A stretch of DNA of 10,361 nucleotides from Acetobacteraceae bacterium UBA6159 (GCA_002422345.1 DIUL01000099.1:52256-62616), one strand, 5' to 3'. Positions 1 through 6,679 are shown, counted from the stretch's first letter. The notes: generated by a model from the sequence alone, not told the origin. Numbers and translations: made by a program.

Positions 1-725
1 TCCCAGAACCACCAGCCGCCCCAGCCCAGCGTGTAGTAGGCCCACCAGCTTCCCATCGCGATGCCAATGGTCAGCGAACACCAGGCAGCCAGCGTCCAGG
101 GGCGGACCCAGCGGCCCCAGGCGGCGTCGACCCGGCCCTCGATCAGGGCGGCGACGGCGAAGGCAAAGGCGACCGAGAACCCGACATAGCCGAGGTAGAG
201 AAAGGGCGGATGGAACGCGAGGCCCGGGTCCTGCAGCACCGGGTTCAGCCCCAGCCCATTGGCCGGTGCGGGCAAGGCGCGCTTGAAGGCGTTGGAGGTG
301 AACAGGATGAACAGCAGGAACCCCACCGTGATCATCCCCTGCACCGCCAGCACCCGGGCCTTGAGCGTCGGCGGCAGGTTGGCCCCGAACAGCGCGACGG
401 CGCCGGAACAGATCGCCAGCATGAGGACCCAGAGGATCATCGAACCCTCATGGTTCCCCCAGACTCCGCTGATCTTATACAGCAGCGGCTTATCCGTGTG
501 GCTGTTCTGCGCGACGTTCACGACCGAGAAGTCGGAGATGACATAGGCATGTGTCAGCGCCGCCATGGCCAGCGCCATCAGACCGAAGGTGGCGAGGGCG
601 CAGGGCCGGGCGGTAGCCATCCAGGCGGGGTTGGCGCGGGCCGCCCCCACCAGCGGCACGACCGACTGCACGACGCTGACGAACAGCGCGAGGATCAGGG
701 CGAAATGGCCGAGTTCAACGATCAT
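1..725 (-). CDS. ccmF: Cytochrome c maturation protein CcmF (haem lyase subunit), N-terminal part, cut by window edge
   Basis: The minus strand reads 241 codons from ATG at 725 and runs off the left edge. The protein is a polytopic inner-membrane protein starting MIVELGHFALILAL, with successive hydrophobic segments. Family landmarks: VWGNHEGSMILWVL (about residues 88-101), DPGLAFHPPFLYLGYVG (about 166-182; H172 corresponds to the conserved periplasmic histidine of CcmF), and YTLGWGGWWFW at the edge, the start of the WWD haem-handling motif. CcmF works with CcmH to attach haem, delivered by holo-CcmE, to apocytochrome c on the periplasmic side. An in-frame TGA at 758-756 bars a longer start, and the MI.ELGHFAL N-terminus is typical, although no clear Shine-Dalgarno precedes it. 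The gene upstream is greB, not ccmE, so ccmF probably begins its own unit with ccmG/ccmH expected beyond the edge. Full length should be about 650 residues. Confidence 0.95.
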   Translation of the reverse strand, partial: MIVELGHFALILALFVSVVQSVVPLVGAARANPAWMATARPCALATFGLMALAMAALTHAYVISDFSVVNVAQNSHTDKPLLYKISGVWGNHEGSMILWVLMLAICSGAVALFGANLPPTLKARVLAVQGMITVGFLLFILFTSNAFKRALPAPANGLGLNPVLQDPGLAFHPPFLYLGYVGFSVAFAFAVAALIEGRVDAAWGRWVRPWTLAAWCSLTIGIAMGSWWAYYTLGWGGWWFW

Positions 726-870
726 GGGGGAGGTGTGCCAATGCGGTCGGTCGGGTCAAGGGCTGGTCGGGATCAGGGAGGCGCTCATGTCGGATACCCG
801 CATTCTCCTGCCCGGATAGGTAGCACGTCCGGACGGGTTTTCGAGTGGGGTCGATCCGAACTCATCCGCG

Positions 871-947
871 CGTCATCCCGGCCTCGTGCTGGGACCATAA
901 CCAGCACCCTGCCGCGATTGGTCCTCGGCACAAGGCTGAGGATGACG
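871..947. repeat. Inverted pair of REP-like elements between greB and ccmF
   Basis: The left arm (871-896) reads CGTCATCCCGGCCTCGTG..GGGACC. The right arm (920-947), read on the minus strand, begins CGTCATCCTCAGCCTTGTG and ends GAGGACC. The two are close relatives in opposite orientation around a 23-bp spacer. Each arm also has its own partial dyad symmetry, as in REP/BIME elements of other bacteria. The pair lies 13 nt past the greB stop, so it could form a large stem that ends greB transcription or protects its 3' end. There is no T-run, so I do not call it an intrinsic terminator. Related sequences occur at 8729-8746, 9961-9990 and 10026-10139. Confidence 0.7.
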
Positions 948-959
948 GAGCCGGCCCGA

Positions 960-1538
960 TCACCCCGGATCGGGATACCGGATCGACAGCACCTCGATCA
1001 CCTCGATCCCGCGCGGCGTGTGGATCGACACCGCGTCCCCCACCCGGGCACGGGCCTTGATCAGCGCGCTCGCAATCGGTGACGTCAAACTGATCTTGCC
1101 ATGGGCGAAATCGGCCTCATCCGCGCCCACGATCGTTACGTCCCGTTCCGCGTCCGCCTCATCCACATAGGTCACGGTCGCGCCGAAGAAGACCTGGGAC
1201 CGATTGGCCTGCCGAGCGGGATCGACGACCTCGGCGGCTTCGAGGCGCTTCATGATGAAGCGAGCGCGCCGGTCGATCTCCCGCAAACGGCGCTTCCCAT
1301 ACTGATAGTCCGCGTTCTCGCTGCGGTCGCCGTTGCCGGCGGCCCAGGACACGACCTCCACCACGCGGGGGCGTTCCTGCTTCATCAGCTGGTCCAGTTC
1401 CGCCCGCAGGGCCGCATGGCCTTGCGGCGTCATGTAGAACTTGCCGCCCAGGGCCAGGCGAGGCGCGTCATCGTCGTCCATGCCCGGTTGCTTACCGTCC
1501 GGCGGGTCCCCGCGCCAATGCTCTTTGTCCGGTCGCAT
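960..1538 (-). CDS. greB: Transcription elongation factor GreB
   Basis: The gene encodes 192 residues from ATG at 1538. GreB enters the RNA polymerase secondary channel and stimulates cleavage of the 3' end of backtracked transcripts. The N-terminal coiled coil spans about residues 35-105. It carries WAAGNGDRSENADYQYGKRR at about 65-84, with the acidic tip residues D71 and E74 and the basic KRRLREIDRR stretch that distinguishes GreB from GreA. The C-terminal FKBP-like domain follows (VFFGATVTYVDE, VGADEADF, ISLTSPIASALI, VGDAVSIHTPRG). E. coli GreB is about 158 residues. The extra N-terminal 30 or so residues are polar, so ATG at 1481 (MDDDDAPRLAL, 173 residues) is an equally possible start. 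Neither start has a strong Shine-Dalgarno. The gene is divergent from the flavoprotein gene with 54 bp between them. Confidence 0.95.
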   Translation of the reverse strand: MRPDKEHWRGDPPDGKQPGMDDDDAPRLALGGKFYMTPQGHAALRAELDQLMKQERPRVVEVVSWAAGNGDRSENADYQYGKRRLREIDRRARFIMKRLEAAEVVDPARQANRSQVFFGATVTYVDEADAERDVTIVGADEADFAHGKISLTSPIASALIKARARVGDAVSIHTPRGIEVIEVLSIRYPDPG

Positions 1539-1592
1539 GATTCACGGCTGCGACGTTCCCGCTCGCCCCGATCTTGCTCTATAGGACCCCGC

Positions 1593-2762
1593 ATGACCGA
1601 TTTTGACGTCGTGATCCTGGGCGCCGGCGCGGCCGGCCTGATGTGCGCGATCACGGCGGGCCAGAGGGGCCGGCGCGTGCTGTTGCTGGACCACGCGCCG
1701 AAGGTGGGCTCGAAGATCCTGATCTCGGGCGGCGGGCGCTGCAACTTCACGAACGTGGAGACGCGGGCCGATCGGTTCCTGTCCGCCAACCCGCATTTCT
1801 GCAAATCCGCCCTCGGCCGCTACAAGCCCGCCGACTTCATCGCCCTGGTCCAGCGCCACGGCATCCCCTTCCATGAAAAGACCCTGGGCCAGTTGTTCTG
1901 CGACGGATCGGCCCGCGCCATCGTCGCCATGCTGGAAGCCGAGTGCGCCGCCGCCCATGTCGATGTCCGCGTCGGCCATCGCGTCACCGACCTCTCCCGC
2001 GCCGACCGCTTCCGGATCGAGACGGACCACGGCGCCTTCTCGGCCGAGAGCCTGGTGCTGGCGACCGGTGGCCTGTCGATCCCCAAGATGGGCGCCACCG
2101 GCTTCGCCCACGACGCTGCCCGCCGCTTCGACCTCCGCCTGACGGATATTCGCCCCGGCCTGGTGCCCCTGACCTTCGACGACCCGCCGCTGGCCATGAT
2201 GGCCGGTCTGGCCGGCGTGTCGCTGGATACCGAGGCCTCGGTCGGCCGCACCCGCTTTCGCGAGGCCTCCCTGTTCACCCATCGTGGCCTGTCCGGTCCC
2301 GCGATCCTCCAGGTGTCGTCCTATTGGCGGGAGGGGCCGGTGGTCCTGAACCTCCTGCCCGGCCAGAACGCCGCCGCTTTGCTGCTGGACCGCAAGCGCG
2401 CCCGCCCCCGCGCCACCCTGCGCGGCATCCTGGCCGAGGCTTTGCCGCAACGGCTGGCTGCGGTGCTGGCCGGCGAACAGGCAGAGGCCCGCATGGCCGA
2501 CACCCCAGACCGCGCGCTGCGATCTTTGGCCGAACGCCTGGGCCGATGGTCCGTCACCCCCTCGGGCACCGAGGGGTATGCCAAGGCCGAAGTCACCTGC
2601 GGCGGCGTCGATACCGCCGGCCTATCGTCGCGGACCATGGCCGCCAACGACGTCCCCGGCCTCTTCGTCATCGGAGAAGCCGTCGACGTCACCGGATGGC
2701 TCGGCGGCTACAATTTCCAATGGGCCTGGGCGAGTGGCTGGTGCGCCGGCGGCGTCGCGTGA
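1593..2762 (+). CDS. YhiN/HI0933-family FAD-dependent flavoprotein (NAD(P)/FAD oxidoreductase)
   Basis: The gene encodes 389 residues, the usual length for the HI0933/YhiN family (TIGR00275 type). A Rossmann FAD-binding motif lies at the very N-terminus (VVILGAGAAGLMCAI, residues 6-20). It is followed by the family signature KILISGGGRCNFTN (41-54), an internal LVLATGGLSIPKMGATGFAHDAA block, THRGLSGPAILQ, and the C-terminal FAD motif GLFVIGEAVDVTGWLGGYNFQWAW. Members bind FAD; some act on steroid-like substrates (BaiN), but the substrate of proteobacterial members is not established and I assign none. ATG at 1593 was chosen because the nucleotide-binding fold starts five residues later and AGGA (1583-1586) sits six bases upstream. 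The frame stays open to 1101, but that stretch is antisense to greB. The helicase gene follows after 55 bp on the same strand, possibly in one transcript. Confidence 0.92.
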   Translation: MTDFDVVILGAGAAGLMCAITAGQRGRRVLLLDHAPKVGSKILISGGGRCNFTNVETRADRFLSANPHFCKSALGRYKPADFIALVQRHGIPFHEKTLGQLFCDGSARAIVAMLEAECAAAHVDVRVGHRVTDLSRADRFRIETDHGAFSAESLVLATGGLSIPKMGATGFAHDAARRFDLRLTDIRPGLVPLTFDDPPLAMMAGLAGVSLDTEASVGRTRFREASLFTHRGLSGPAILQVSSYWREGPVVLNLLPGQNAAALLLDRKRARPRATLRGILAEALPQRLAAVLAGEQAEARMADTPDRALRSLAERLGRWSVTPSGTEGYAKAEVTCGGVDTAGLSSRTMAANDVPGLFVIGEAVDVTGWLGGYNFQWAWASGWCAGGVA

Positions 2763-2817
2763 CCCACGCCTCGGCAAGCCCGATGACACCAGGCCGAATC
2801 GCGGGCAAGATCGGGCG

Positions 2818-5634
2818 GTGAATCCCTCCATCGCCCTCCCCGACGCGCCCGCCGTCGTCGCCGGCCACGGGCGCGCCGCCATCCTGACCCCGGATGGTGA
2901 GCTTCTGGTGCTGCCAACCGAGCAGGCCGCCGCCCGCCTGCGCGACATGCCGCCTCCGATCGTGATCCATGCGCCCGCGACGTTCCGCCGGCTGAACATG
3001 CGGCCCGGCGCGTTCTTCGACCTGCTCGACCTGTTCGCCTTCGTCCTGCCGGCCTACCCGGCCGCGCCGACACCGCGTGGGCTGGCATTGGCGCTCGATC
3101 TGGACGATCCGCCGGCCAACCTGGAAGCGCAGGCGATGATGCTGCCGGACCTGGCCGCGATCCTGCTGAACCGCCTGAGCCAGGGCCGCGATACGGTGCT
3201 GAACCGGGACGCCGCCCCGCTCGCCGCCCGCATGGGATCGGCCGGCTGGGGCTGGGCGCCGTTCGTGCTGGAAGCCCTCGGCCGCCCGCATGCCGCGCAG
3301 TCGACCGAGCCGCTGAAGGTCTGGAAACGCCTGCCGGAATGGGAGGATGAGGCCCAGCCGCCCCCCCCATCCTCTCATCCCGTCAGCGAGGCTGAGGCGC
3401 GCGCCAGGCTGGCCACCATCCTGGGATCGGCGTCCGAGCAGCGCCCCAGCCAGGGCGACTATGCCGGCGCCGCGGCGGGGGCCTTCGCGCCGCGGGAAAA
3501 CCGGGGCGATCCGCATCTGGTCCTGGCCGAGGCCGGGACGGGGACGGGCAAGACGCTGGGCTATCTCGCGCCGGCCAGCGTCTGGGCCGAGAAGAACCAC
3601 GGCTCCGTCTGGATCAGCACCTTCACCCGGCATTTGCAGCGGCAGATCGACGGGGAGCTGGAGCGGCTGTTCCCAGACCCGACCGAGCGCCGCCGCCGCG
3701 TCGTCATCCGCAAGGGGCGGGAGAATTATCTGTGCCTGCTGAACCTGGAGGACGCGGTGAATGCCTCGACCGCCGGGATGATCCAGACCAACACCGTGCC
3801 TTTGGCGCTGATCGCGCGCTGGGCGATGGTGACGGATGACGGTGACATCCAAGGCGGCGACCTGCCGGGCTGGCTGCCGGAACTGCATGGCCAGGCGCTG
3901 TTCGCCGGTGTGGCCGACCGGCGCGGGGAGTGCATCCACGCCGCCTGCCCGCATTGGCGGCGGTGTTTCATCGAGCACACGATCCGCCGCTCCCGCACCG
4001 CCGAACTGGTGGTGGCGAACCATGCGCTGGTGATGACCCAGGCGGCCTGGGGCGGGTTGGAGGATGCCTCCGTCCCGACCCGCTATGTCTTCGATGAGGG
4101 GCATCACGTCTTCGACGCCGCCGACAGCGCCTTTTCGGCCGTGCTGTCGGGGGCCGAGACCGCCGAACTGCGGCGCTGGCTGCGGGGCGCGGAGGGCGGG
4201 CGGTCCCGCGCGCGGGGGCTGCGGCGGCGGGTGGAGGAACTGGTCGTCGACCGGCCGCAGCTTGAAGCCCCGCTGGACGCCGCGTTGCAGGCCGCGGCCG
4301 CTCTGCCGTCCGGTGACTGGGCGTCTCGGCTGTCGGAGCAGGGGCCGGAACTGGCGGGCATCGAGCCGGGGCGGGTGAACCCGACCGAGGCCGTGCTGAA
4401 GCTGATCCGCCGGCAGGTCCTGGCCCGGACCGCGGGCGCCGAGAGCGGCACGGCCCCGGTCTGGGGCTCGATGGAATGCGACGTCTTCCCGATCGAGGAC
4501 TCGTTGGCCGCCGCCGCCGAACGCCTGTCCCGCGCGCTGGCGCGGATTTCCGAACCGCTGGCGACGTTGCGGGACCGGCTGCTCGCCCGCCTGGATGACG
4601 AGGCGGAGGACCTCGACATGCCCACCCGCACGCGGATCGAGGCGGTGGGCCGGTCGCTGACCCGGCGGGCGCTGAACCCGCTGATCGCCTGGATGGCGAT
4701 GCTGAACAGCCTGAGCGAGCCGCGTCCCGAACCTGGGGACCGGCCGCAGCACGTGCTGTTCTTCAAGCTGGACCGGCGGTCCGGGTTGCAGGATCTGGAC
4801 GTGGGGCTGCACCGGCATTGGCTCGACCCGACGATCCCCTTTGCCATGAGCCTGGCGGCGCCGGCGCATGGTCTGCTGGTGACTTCCGCGACGCTGCGGG
4901 ATGCCGGGGCAACGGATGCCGAACGGGCCTGGACGGCGGCCGAGGCGCGGGTTGGGGCGCCGCATCTGCCGTCTCCCGCGATCCGGGCCGCGGTGGCGTC
5001 GCCATTCGACTATGCGCGCCAGACCCGGGCCTTCGTGGTGACGGACGTGGCGTCGGGCGATATCGGGCAGTTGGCGGCGGCCTATCGGGCGCTGTTCATG
5101 GCGTCGGGCGGCGGGGCGCTGGGGCTGTTTACGGCAATCCGGCGGTTGCAGGCGGTGCATGCGCGGATCGCGCCGGAGCTGGAGGCGCACGACATCCCGT
5201 TATACGCGCAGCACGTCGACCAGATGGGCAACGCCACGCTGGTCGATGTGTTCCGCACGGAAGAGTCCAGTTGCCTGCTGGGCACCGACGCGATGCGCGA
5301 CGGGGTGGATGTGCCGGGGAAAGCCCTGCGGTTGGTGGTGTTCGAGAAGGTGCCCTGGCCGCGCCCCGACATCCTGCACCGGGAACGCCGCATCCATCTG
5401 TCCGAGGGCAGTCCCAAGGAATTCGACGACCGCATTGTCCGGCTGCGGCTGCGCCAGGCGTTCGGGCGGCTGATCCGTCGCGCATCCGACCACGGGGTGT
5501 TTGTGTTGTTGGATCGGGGGACGCCGCAGCGCGTGCTGTCCGCCTTCCCCGAGGGCGTGGTGGTGCGCCGCGTCGGCCTCGCGCAGGCGGTGGCCGAGAC
5601 GGCGGCTTTCCTGGACGCGGCGCCGGATGCCTAG
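2818..5634 (+). CDS. DinG-type Fe-S superfamily 2 DNA helicase (Rad3/XPD family)
   Basis: The gene encodes about 938 residues from GTG at 2818; the frame is open further upstream, but that part overlaps the flavoprotein gene. Helicase motifs in order: Walker A AGTGTGKT (239-246), DEGH box (426-429), TSATL (689-693), GTDAMRDGVDVPG (822-834) and QAFGRLIRR (880-888). Four cysteines, C306, C372, C377 and C383, fit a 4Fe-4S cluster, and the last three have the C-x4-C-x5-C spacing known from E. coli DinG. Such enzymes are 5'-3' helicases that unwind D-loops, R-loops and damaged structures. The protein is about 200 residues longer than E. coli DinG, because of an N-terminal region (about 1-190) that looks like a worn-down DnaQ-type exonuclease fold (see findings). 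The start is uncertain: no good Shine-Dalgarno is visible. Confidence 0.93.
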   Translation: MNPSIALPDAPAVVAGHGRAAILTPDGELLVLPTEQAAARLRDMPPPIVIHAPATFRRLNMRPGAFFDLLDLFAFVLPAYPAAPTPRGLALALDLDDPPANLEAQAMMLPDLAAILLNRLSQGRDTVLNRDAAPLAARMGSAGWGWAPFVLEALGRPHAAQSTEPLKVWKRLPEWEDEAQPPPPSSHPVSEAEARARLATILGSASEQRPSQGDYAGAAAGAFAPRENRGDPHLVLAEAGTGTGKTLGYLAPASVWAEKNHGSVWISTFTRHLQRQIDGELERLFPDPTERRRRVVIRKGRENYLCLLNLEDAVNASTAGMIQTNTVPLALIARWAMVTDDGDIQGGDLPGWLPELHGQALFAGVADRRGECIHAACPHWRRCFIEHTIRRSRTAELVVANHALVMTQAAWGGLEDASVPTRYVFDEGHHVFDAADSAFSAVLSGAETAELRRWLRGAEGGRSRARGLRRRVEELVVDRPQLEAPLDAALQAAAALPSGDWASRLSEQGPELAGIEPGRVNPTEAVLKLIRRQVLARTAGAESGTAPVWGSMECDVFPIEDSLAAAAERLSRALARISEPLATLRDRLLARLDDEAEDLDMPTRTRIEAVGRSLTRRALNPLIAWMAMLNSLSEPRPEPGDRPQHVLFFKLDRRSGLQDLDVGLHRHWLDPTIPFAMSLAAPAHGLLVTSATLRDAGATDAERAWTAAEARVGAPHLPSPAIRAAVASPFDYARQTRAFVVTDVASGDIGQLAAAYRALFMASGGGALGLFTAIRRLQAVHARIAPELEAHDIPLYAQHVDQMGNATLVDVFRTEESSCLLGTDAMRDGVDVPGKALRLVVFEKVPWPRPDILHRERRIHLSEGSPKEFDDRIVRLRLRQAFGRLIRRASDHGVFVLLDRGTPQRVLSAFPEGVVVRRVGLAQAVAETAAFLDAAPDA

Positions 5635-5680
5635 GCGAACCGCGAGAGTGAACGAGCCGCCTGTGGATCGTCCCAAAATA

Positions 5681-5725
5681 TTGACATTGCGGCGCCTCGA
5701 TGTTAGCTAGGTCATGGTTTAGCTA
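5681..5725 (+). promoter_or_regulatory. Promoter and operator-like repeats of the toxin-antitoxin operon
   Basis: A perfect -35 hexamer TTGACA (5681-5686) is followed after 16 to 17 nt by a weak -10 within TTAGCTA (5703-5709). The same heptamer TTAGCTA recurs at 5719-5725, one and a half turns (16 bp) downstream, just before the antitoxin start. Each copy contains the palindrome TAGCTA. Phd/YefM antitoxins normally repress their own operon by binding short palindromes at the promoter. These repeats are therefore good candidates for the antitoxin's operator; that role is inferred. Confidence 0.6.
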
Positions 5726-5737
5726 TTGGACGCCGCC

Positions 5738-5986
5738 ATGAAGACCGTCAATGTGCATGAGGCCAAGACCACCCTCTCCGCCCTGCTGGCCGAGGTCGAG
5801 CATGGGGAGGAAGTCACCATCGCCCGCAACGGCACCCCCGTCGCGCGCCTGGTCCGGGTGACGGATGCGCCTGTGCGCCAGCCGGGTCTGCTGCGCGATG
5901 TGCCGGGGTGGCAGGCATTCTCCTATGACGCCGCCCTGTTCGCGCCCCTGACCGATGAGGAACTGGCGGCGGAAGGCTGGGAATGA
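5738..5986 (+). CDS. Type II antitoxin, Phd/YefM family
   Basis: The gene encodes 82 residues from ATG at 5738; TTG at 5726 would add four residues but lies directly against the operator repeat. The N-terminal half, MKTVNVHEAKTTLSALL then EVTIARNGTPVARLV, is the standard Phd/YefM DNA-binding and dimerisation fold (V-x-E-A-K, then an R-N-G-x-P-V-A-x-L turn). The C-terminal tail (about residues 48-82, ending LTDEELAAEGWE) is acidic and likely wraps around the toxin. It should neutralise the PIN toxin encoded next and repress the operon from the TTAGCTA repeats. The stop overlaps the toxin start by 4 nt (ATGA), which implies translational coupling. Confidence 0.9.
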   Translation: MKTVNVHEAKTTLSALLAEVEHGEEVTIARNGTPVARLVRVTDAPVRQPGLLRDVPGWQAFSYDAALFAPLTDEELAAEGWE

Positions 5987-6375
5987 GCGCGGGGTACCTG
6001 GCCGACGCCTGTGCCCTGATCGTCTTCCTCACCGACCCGAACGCCGCGCGGATCATGCCCAACGCCGAACCGATCATGCGGCGGGAGGAAATCCGGGTGT
6101 CCTCGATCACGGTATGGGAGATCACGCGCAAGGCCGAGATGGGCAAGCTGCCGCGGGTCTGGGGACCGTATCCGTCGCTCAGCCTGCTGCTGCGGGCGCA
6201 GGGGTATCGGTTGCAGACCCTGGGGTGGGAGGAGGCGGAGCAGGCCAACGCCCTGCCGATGCACCACAAGGACCCGATGGACCGGATGCTGATCGCGACG
6301 GCGCTGCGCCACGACCTGGCGATCCTGACCGATGACGGCGCGTTCGCGGACTACGGTGTCACAACCATCTGGTAG
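5983..6375 (+). CDS. vapC: VapC-family toxin, PIN-domain ribonuclease
   Basis: The gene encodes 130 residues, normal for a single PIN domain. The acidic catalytic residues expected of a Mg2+-dependent PIN nuclease are present: D8 (LADACALIVFL), E46 (VSSITVWEITRKAEMGKL), D97/D100 (HHKDPMDRMLIATAL) and D117 (AILTDDGAF). VapC toxins cleave RNA, often tRNA or rRNA; the target cannot be read from sequence. It is translated from an ATGA overlap with the Phd/YefM antitoxin. The pairing of a PIN toxin with a Phd-type antitoxin is common. No truncation or lost active-site residue is visible, so the pair looks intact. Confidence 0.93.
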   Translation: MSAGYLADACALIVFLTDPNAARIMPNAEPIMRREEIRVSSITVWEITRKAEMGKLPRVWGPYPSLSLLLRAQGYRLQTLGWEEAEQANALPMHHKDPMDRMLIATALRHDLAILTDDGAFADYGVTTIW

Positions 6376-6441
6376 CGCCGACCCACCTTCATTTTTCGCA
6401 GCGCCGTTAACAAATTCTTCGTGATTGTCCGCTTGAATGGA

Positions 6442-6472
6442 AAAGCCGGCCAGGGAGGTCCTGACCGGCTTT
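6442..6472 (+). other. Strong RNA hairpin upstream of the mini-ORF
   Basis: The left arm AAAGCCGGCCAGG (6442-6454) pairs with the right arm CCTGACCGGCTTT (6460-6472) with one C-A mismatch, leaving a 5-nt loop. It begins 66 nt past the vapC stop and ends just before the Shine-Dalgarno of the 27-codon ORF. The A-rich 5' flank and the three Ts at the 3' end make a weak intrinsic terminator for the toxin operon possible. Equally, it may be a stable 5' structure on the transcript of the mini-ORF. Its GACCGG segment could alternatively pair with CCGGTC at 6580-6585 in the downstream hairpin. Confidence 0.65.
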
Positions 6473-6488
6473 CAACCAGGAGGACGAG

Positions 6489-6572
6489 ATGTCCAAAACA
6501 CATCGGAGCCCTCTGCTGCGGATTGTGGTGATCGTGACGATCAAGGTCAAGATCATTATCAGGAAGCAGTAG
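6489..6572 (+). CDS. 27-residue Ile/Val-rich mini-ORF, leader-peptide-like or small cationic peptide
   Basis: ATG at 6489 is preceded by a perfect AGGAGG (6478-6483) at 5-nt spacing, one of the best ribosome binding sites in the window. The peptide starts MSKTHRSP, continues LLRIVVIVTIKVKIII and ends RKQ. Twelve of the 16 residues in that central run are Leu, Ile or Val, as in leader peptides of ilv/leu attenuators. The stop codon TAG forms the base of a terminator-like hairpin. No branched-chain amino-acid gene follows: the next gene is a cupin with its own operator-like site. An alternative reading is a small membrane-active peptide, since it has six Lys/Arg residues around a hydrophobic core, and its Shine-Dalgarno can pair with the 3' end of the unit. 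Expression is likely from the initiation signal but not proven. Confidence 0.6.
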   Translation: MSKTHRSPLLRIVVIVTIKVKIIIRKQ

Positions 6573-6617
6573 GAGGTGGCCGGTCCTGAAAGGGGCCGGC
6601 CGCTCCTGGTCTTTATT
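6571..6617 (+). terminator. Terminator-like hairpin closing the mini-ORF unit
   Basis: AGGAG (6571-6575) pairs with CTCCT (6603-6607), GGCCGG (6578-6583) with CCGGCC (6596-6601), and TCC (6584-6586) with GGG (6593-6595, one wobble). The loop is TGAAAG, with a small internal bulge at G6576/T6577 against G6602. A short T-rich stretch (TCTTTATT, 6610-6617) follows. This gives about 14 pairs, enough for a Rho-independent terminator, although the T-tract is interrupted. The 5' arm overlaps the stop codon of the mini-ORF, so a terminating ribosome would cover part of it. Confidence 0.6.
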
Positions 6618-6621
6618 GCCG

Positions 6622-6654
6622 ACATACTTAAGTATGCCAGAACTTTAAGTATGT
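6622..6654. promoter_or_regulatory. Palindromic operator-like site in front of the cupin gene
   Basis: A perfect 14-bp palindrome CATACTTAAGTATG occupies 6623-6636. A second related half, ACTTTAAGTATGT, is at 6642-6654, inverted relative to ACATACTTAAGT at 6622-6633. The core (C/T)TTAAGTATG is repeated in direct orientation 17 bp apart. The site is AT-rich in a GC-rich genome and ends 25 bp before the cupin ATG, where a repressor could block transcription. It resembles the TACTTAAGTA-type dyads bound by small winged-helix regulators (MarR/HxlR kinds), but no regulator gene is in the window and the assignment to a family is speculative. Confidence 0.6.
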
Positions 6655-6679
6655 AAGAAACCGGGAAAGGAACAGCACC

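Noticed and set aside
756..803. 15-codon ORF (MRVSDMSASLIPTSP) upstream of and in frame with ccmF on the minus strand
   Set aside because: AGGAG lies only 1 nt from its ATG and 16 nt from the next ATG, both poor spacings; codon content shows no regulatory pattern, so I do not call it a leader.
1553..1584. Possible promoter (TTCCCG ... CTATAG) for the flavoprotein gene
   Set aside because: Only a few consensus matches in a 54-bp divergent gap; too weak to list as a feature.
1101..1592. In-frame 164-codon extension upstream of the YhiN-family flavoprotein
   Set aside because: It is antisense to greB, has no domain, and the FAD-binding motif begins right after ATG 1593, which has an AGGA at proper distance.
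2689..5190. Open frame of 833 codons on the minus strand
   Set aside because: It is the shadow of the helicase in GC-rich DNA: rich in Arg/Pro/Gly/His, no motif, and the plus strand carries a full set of helicase motifs.
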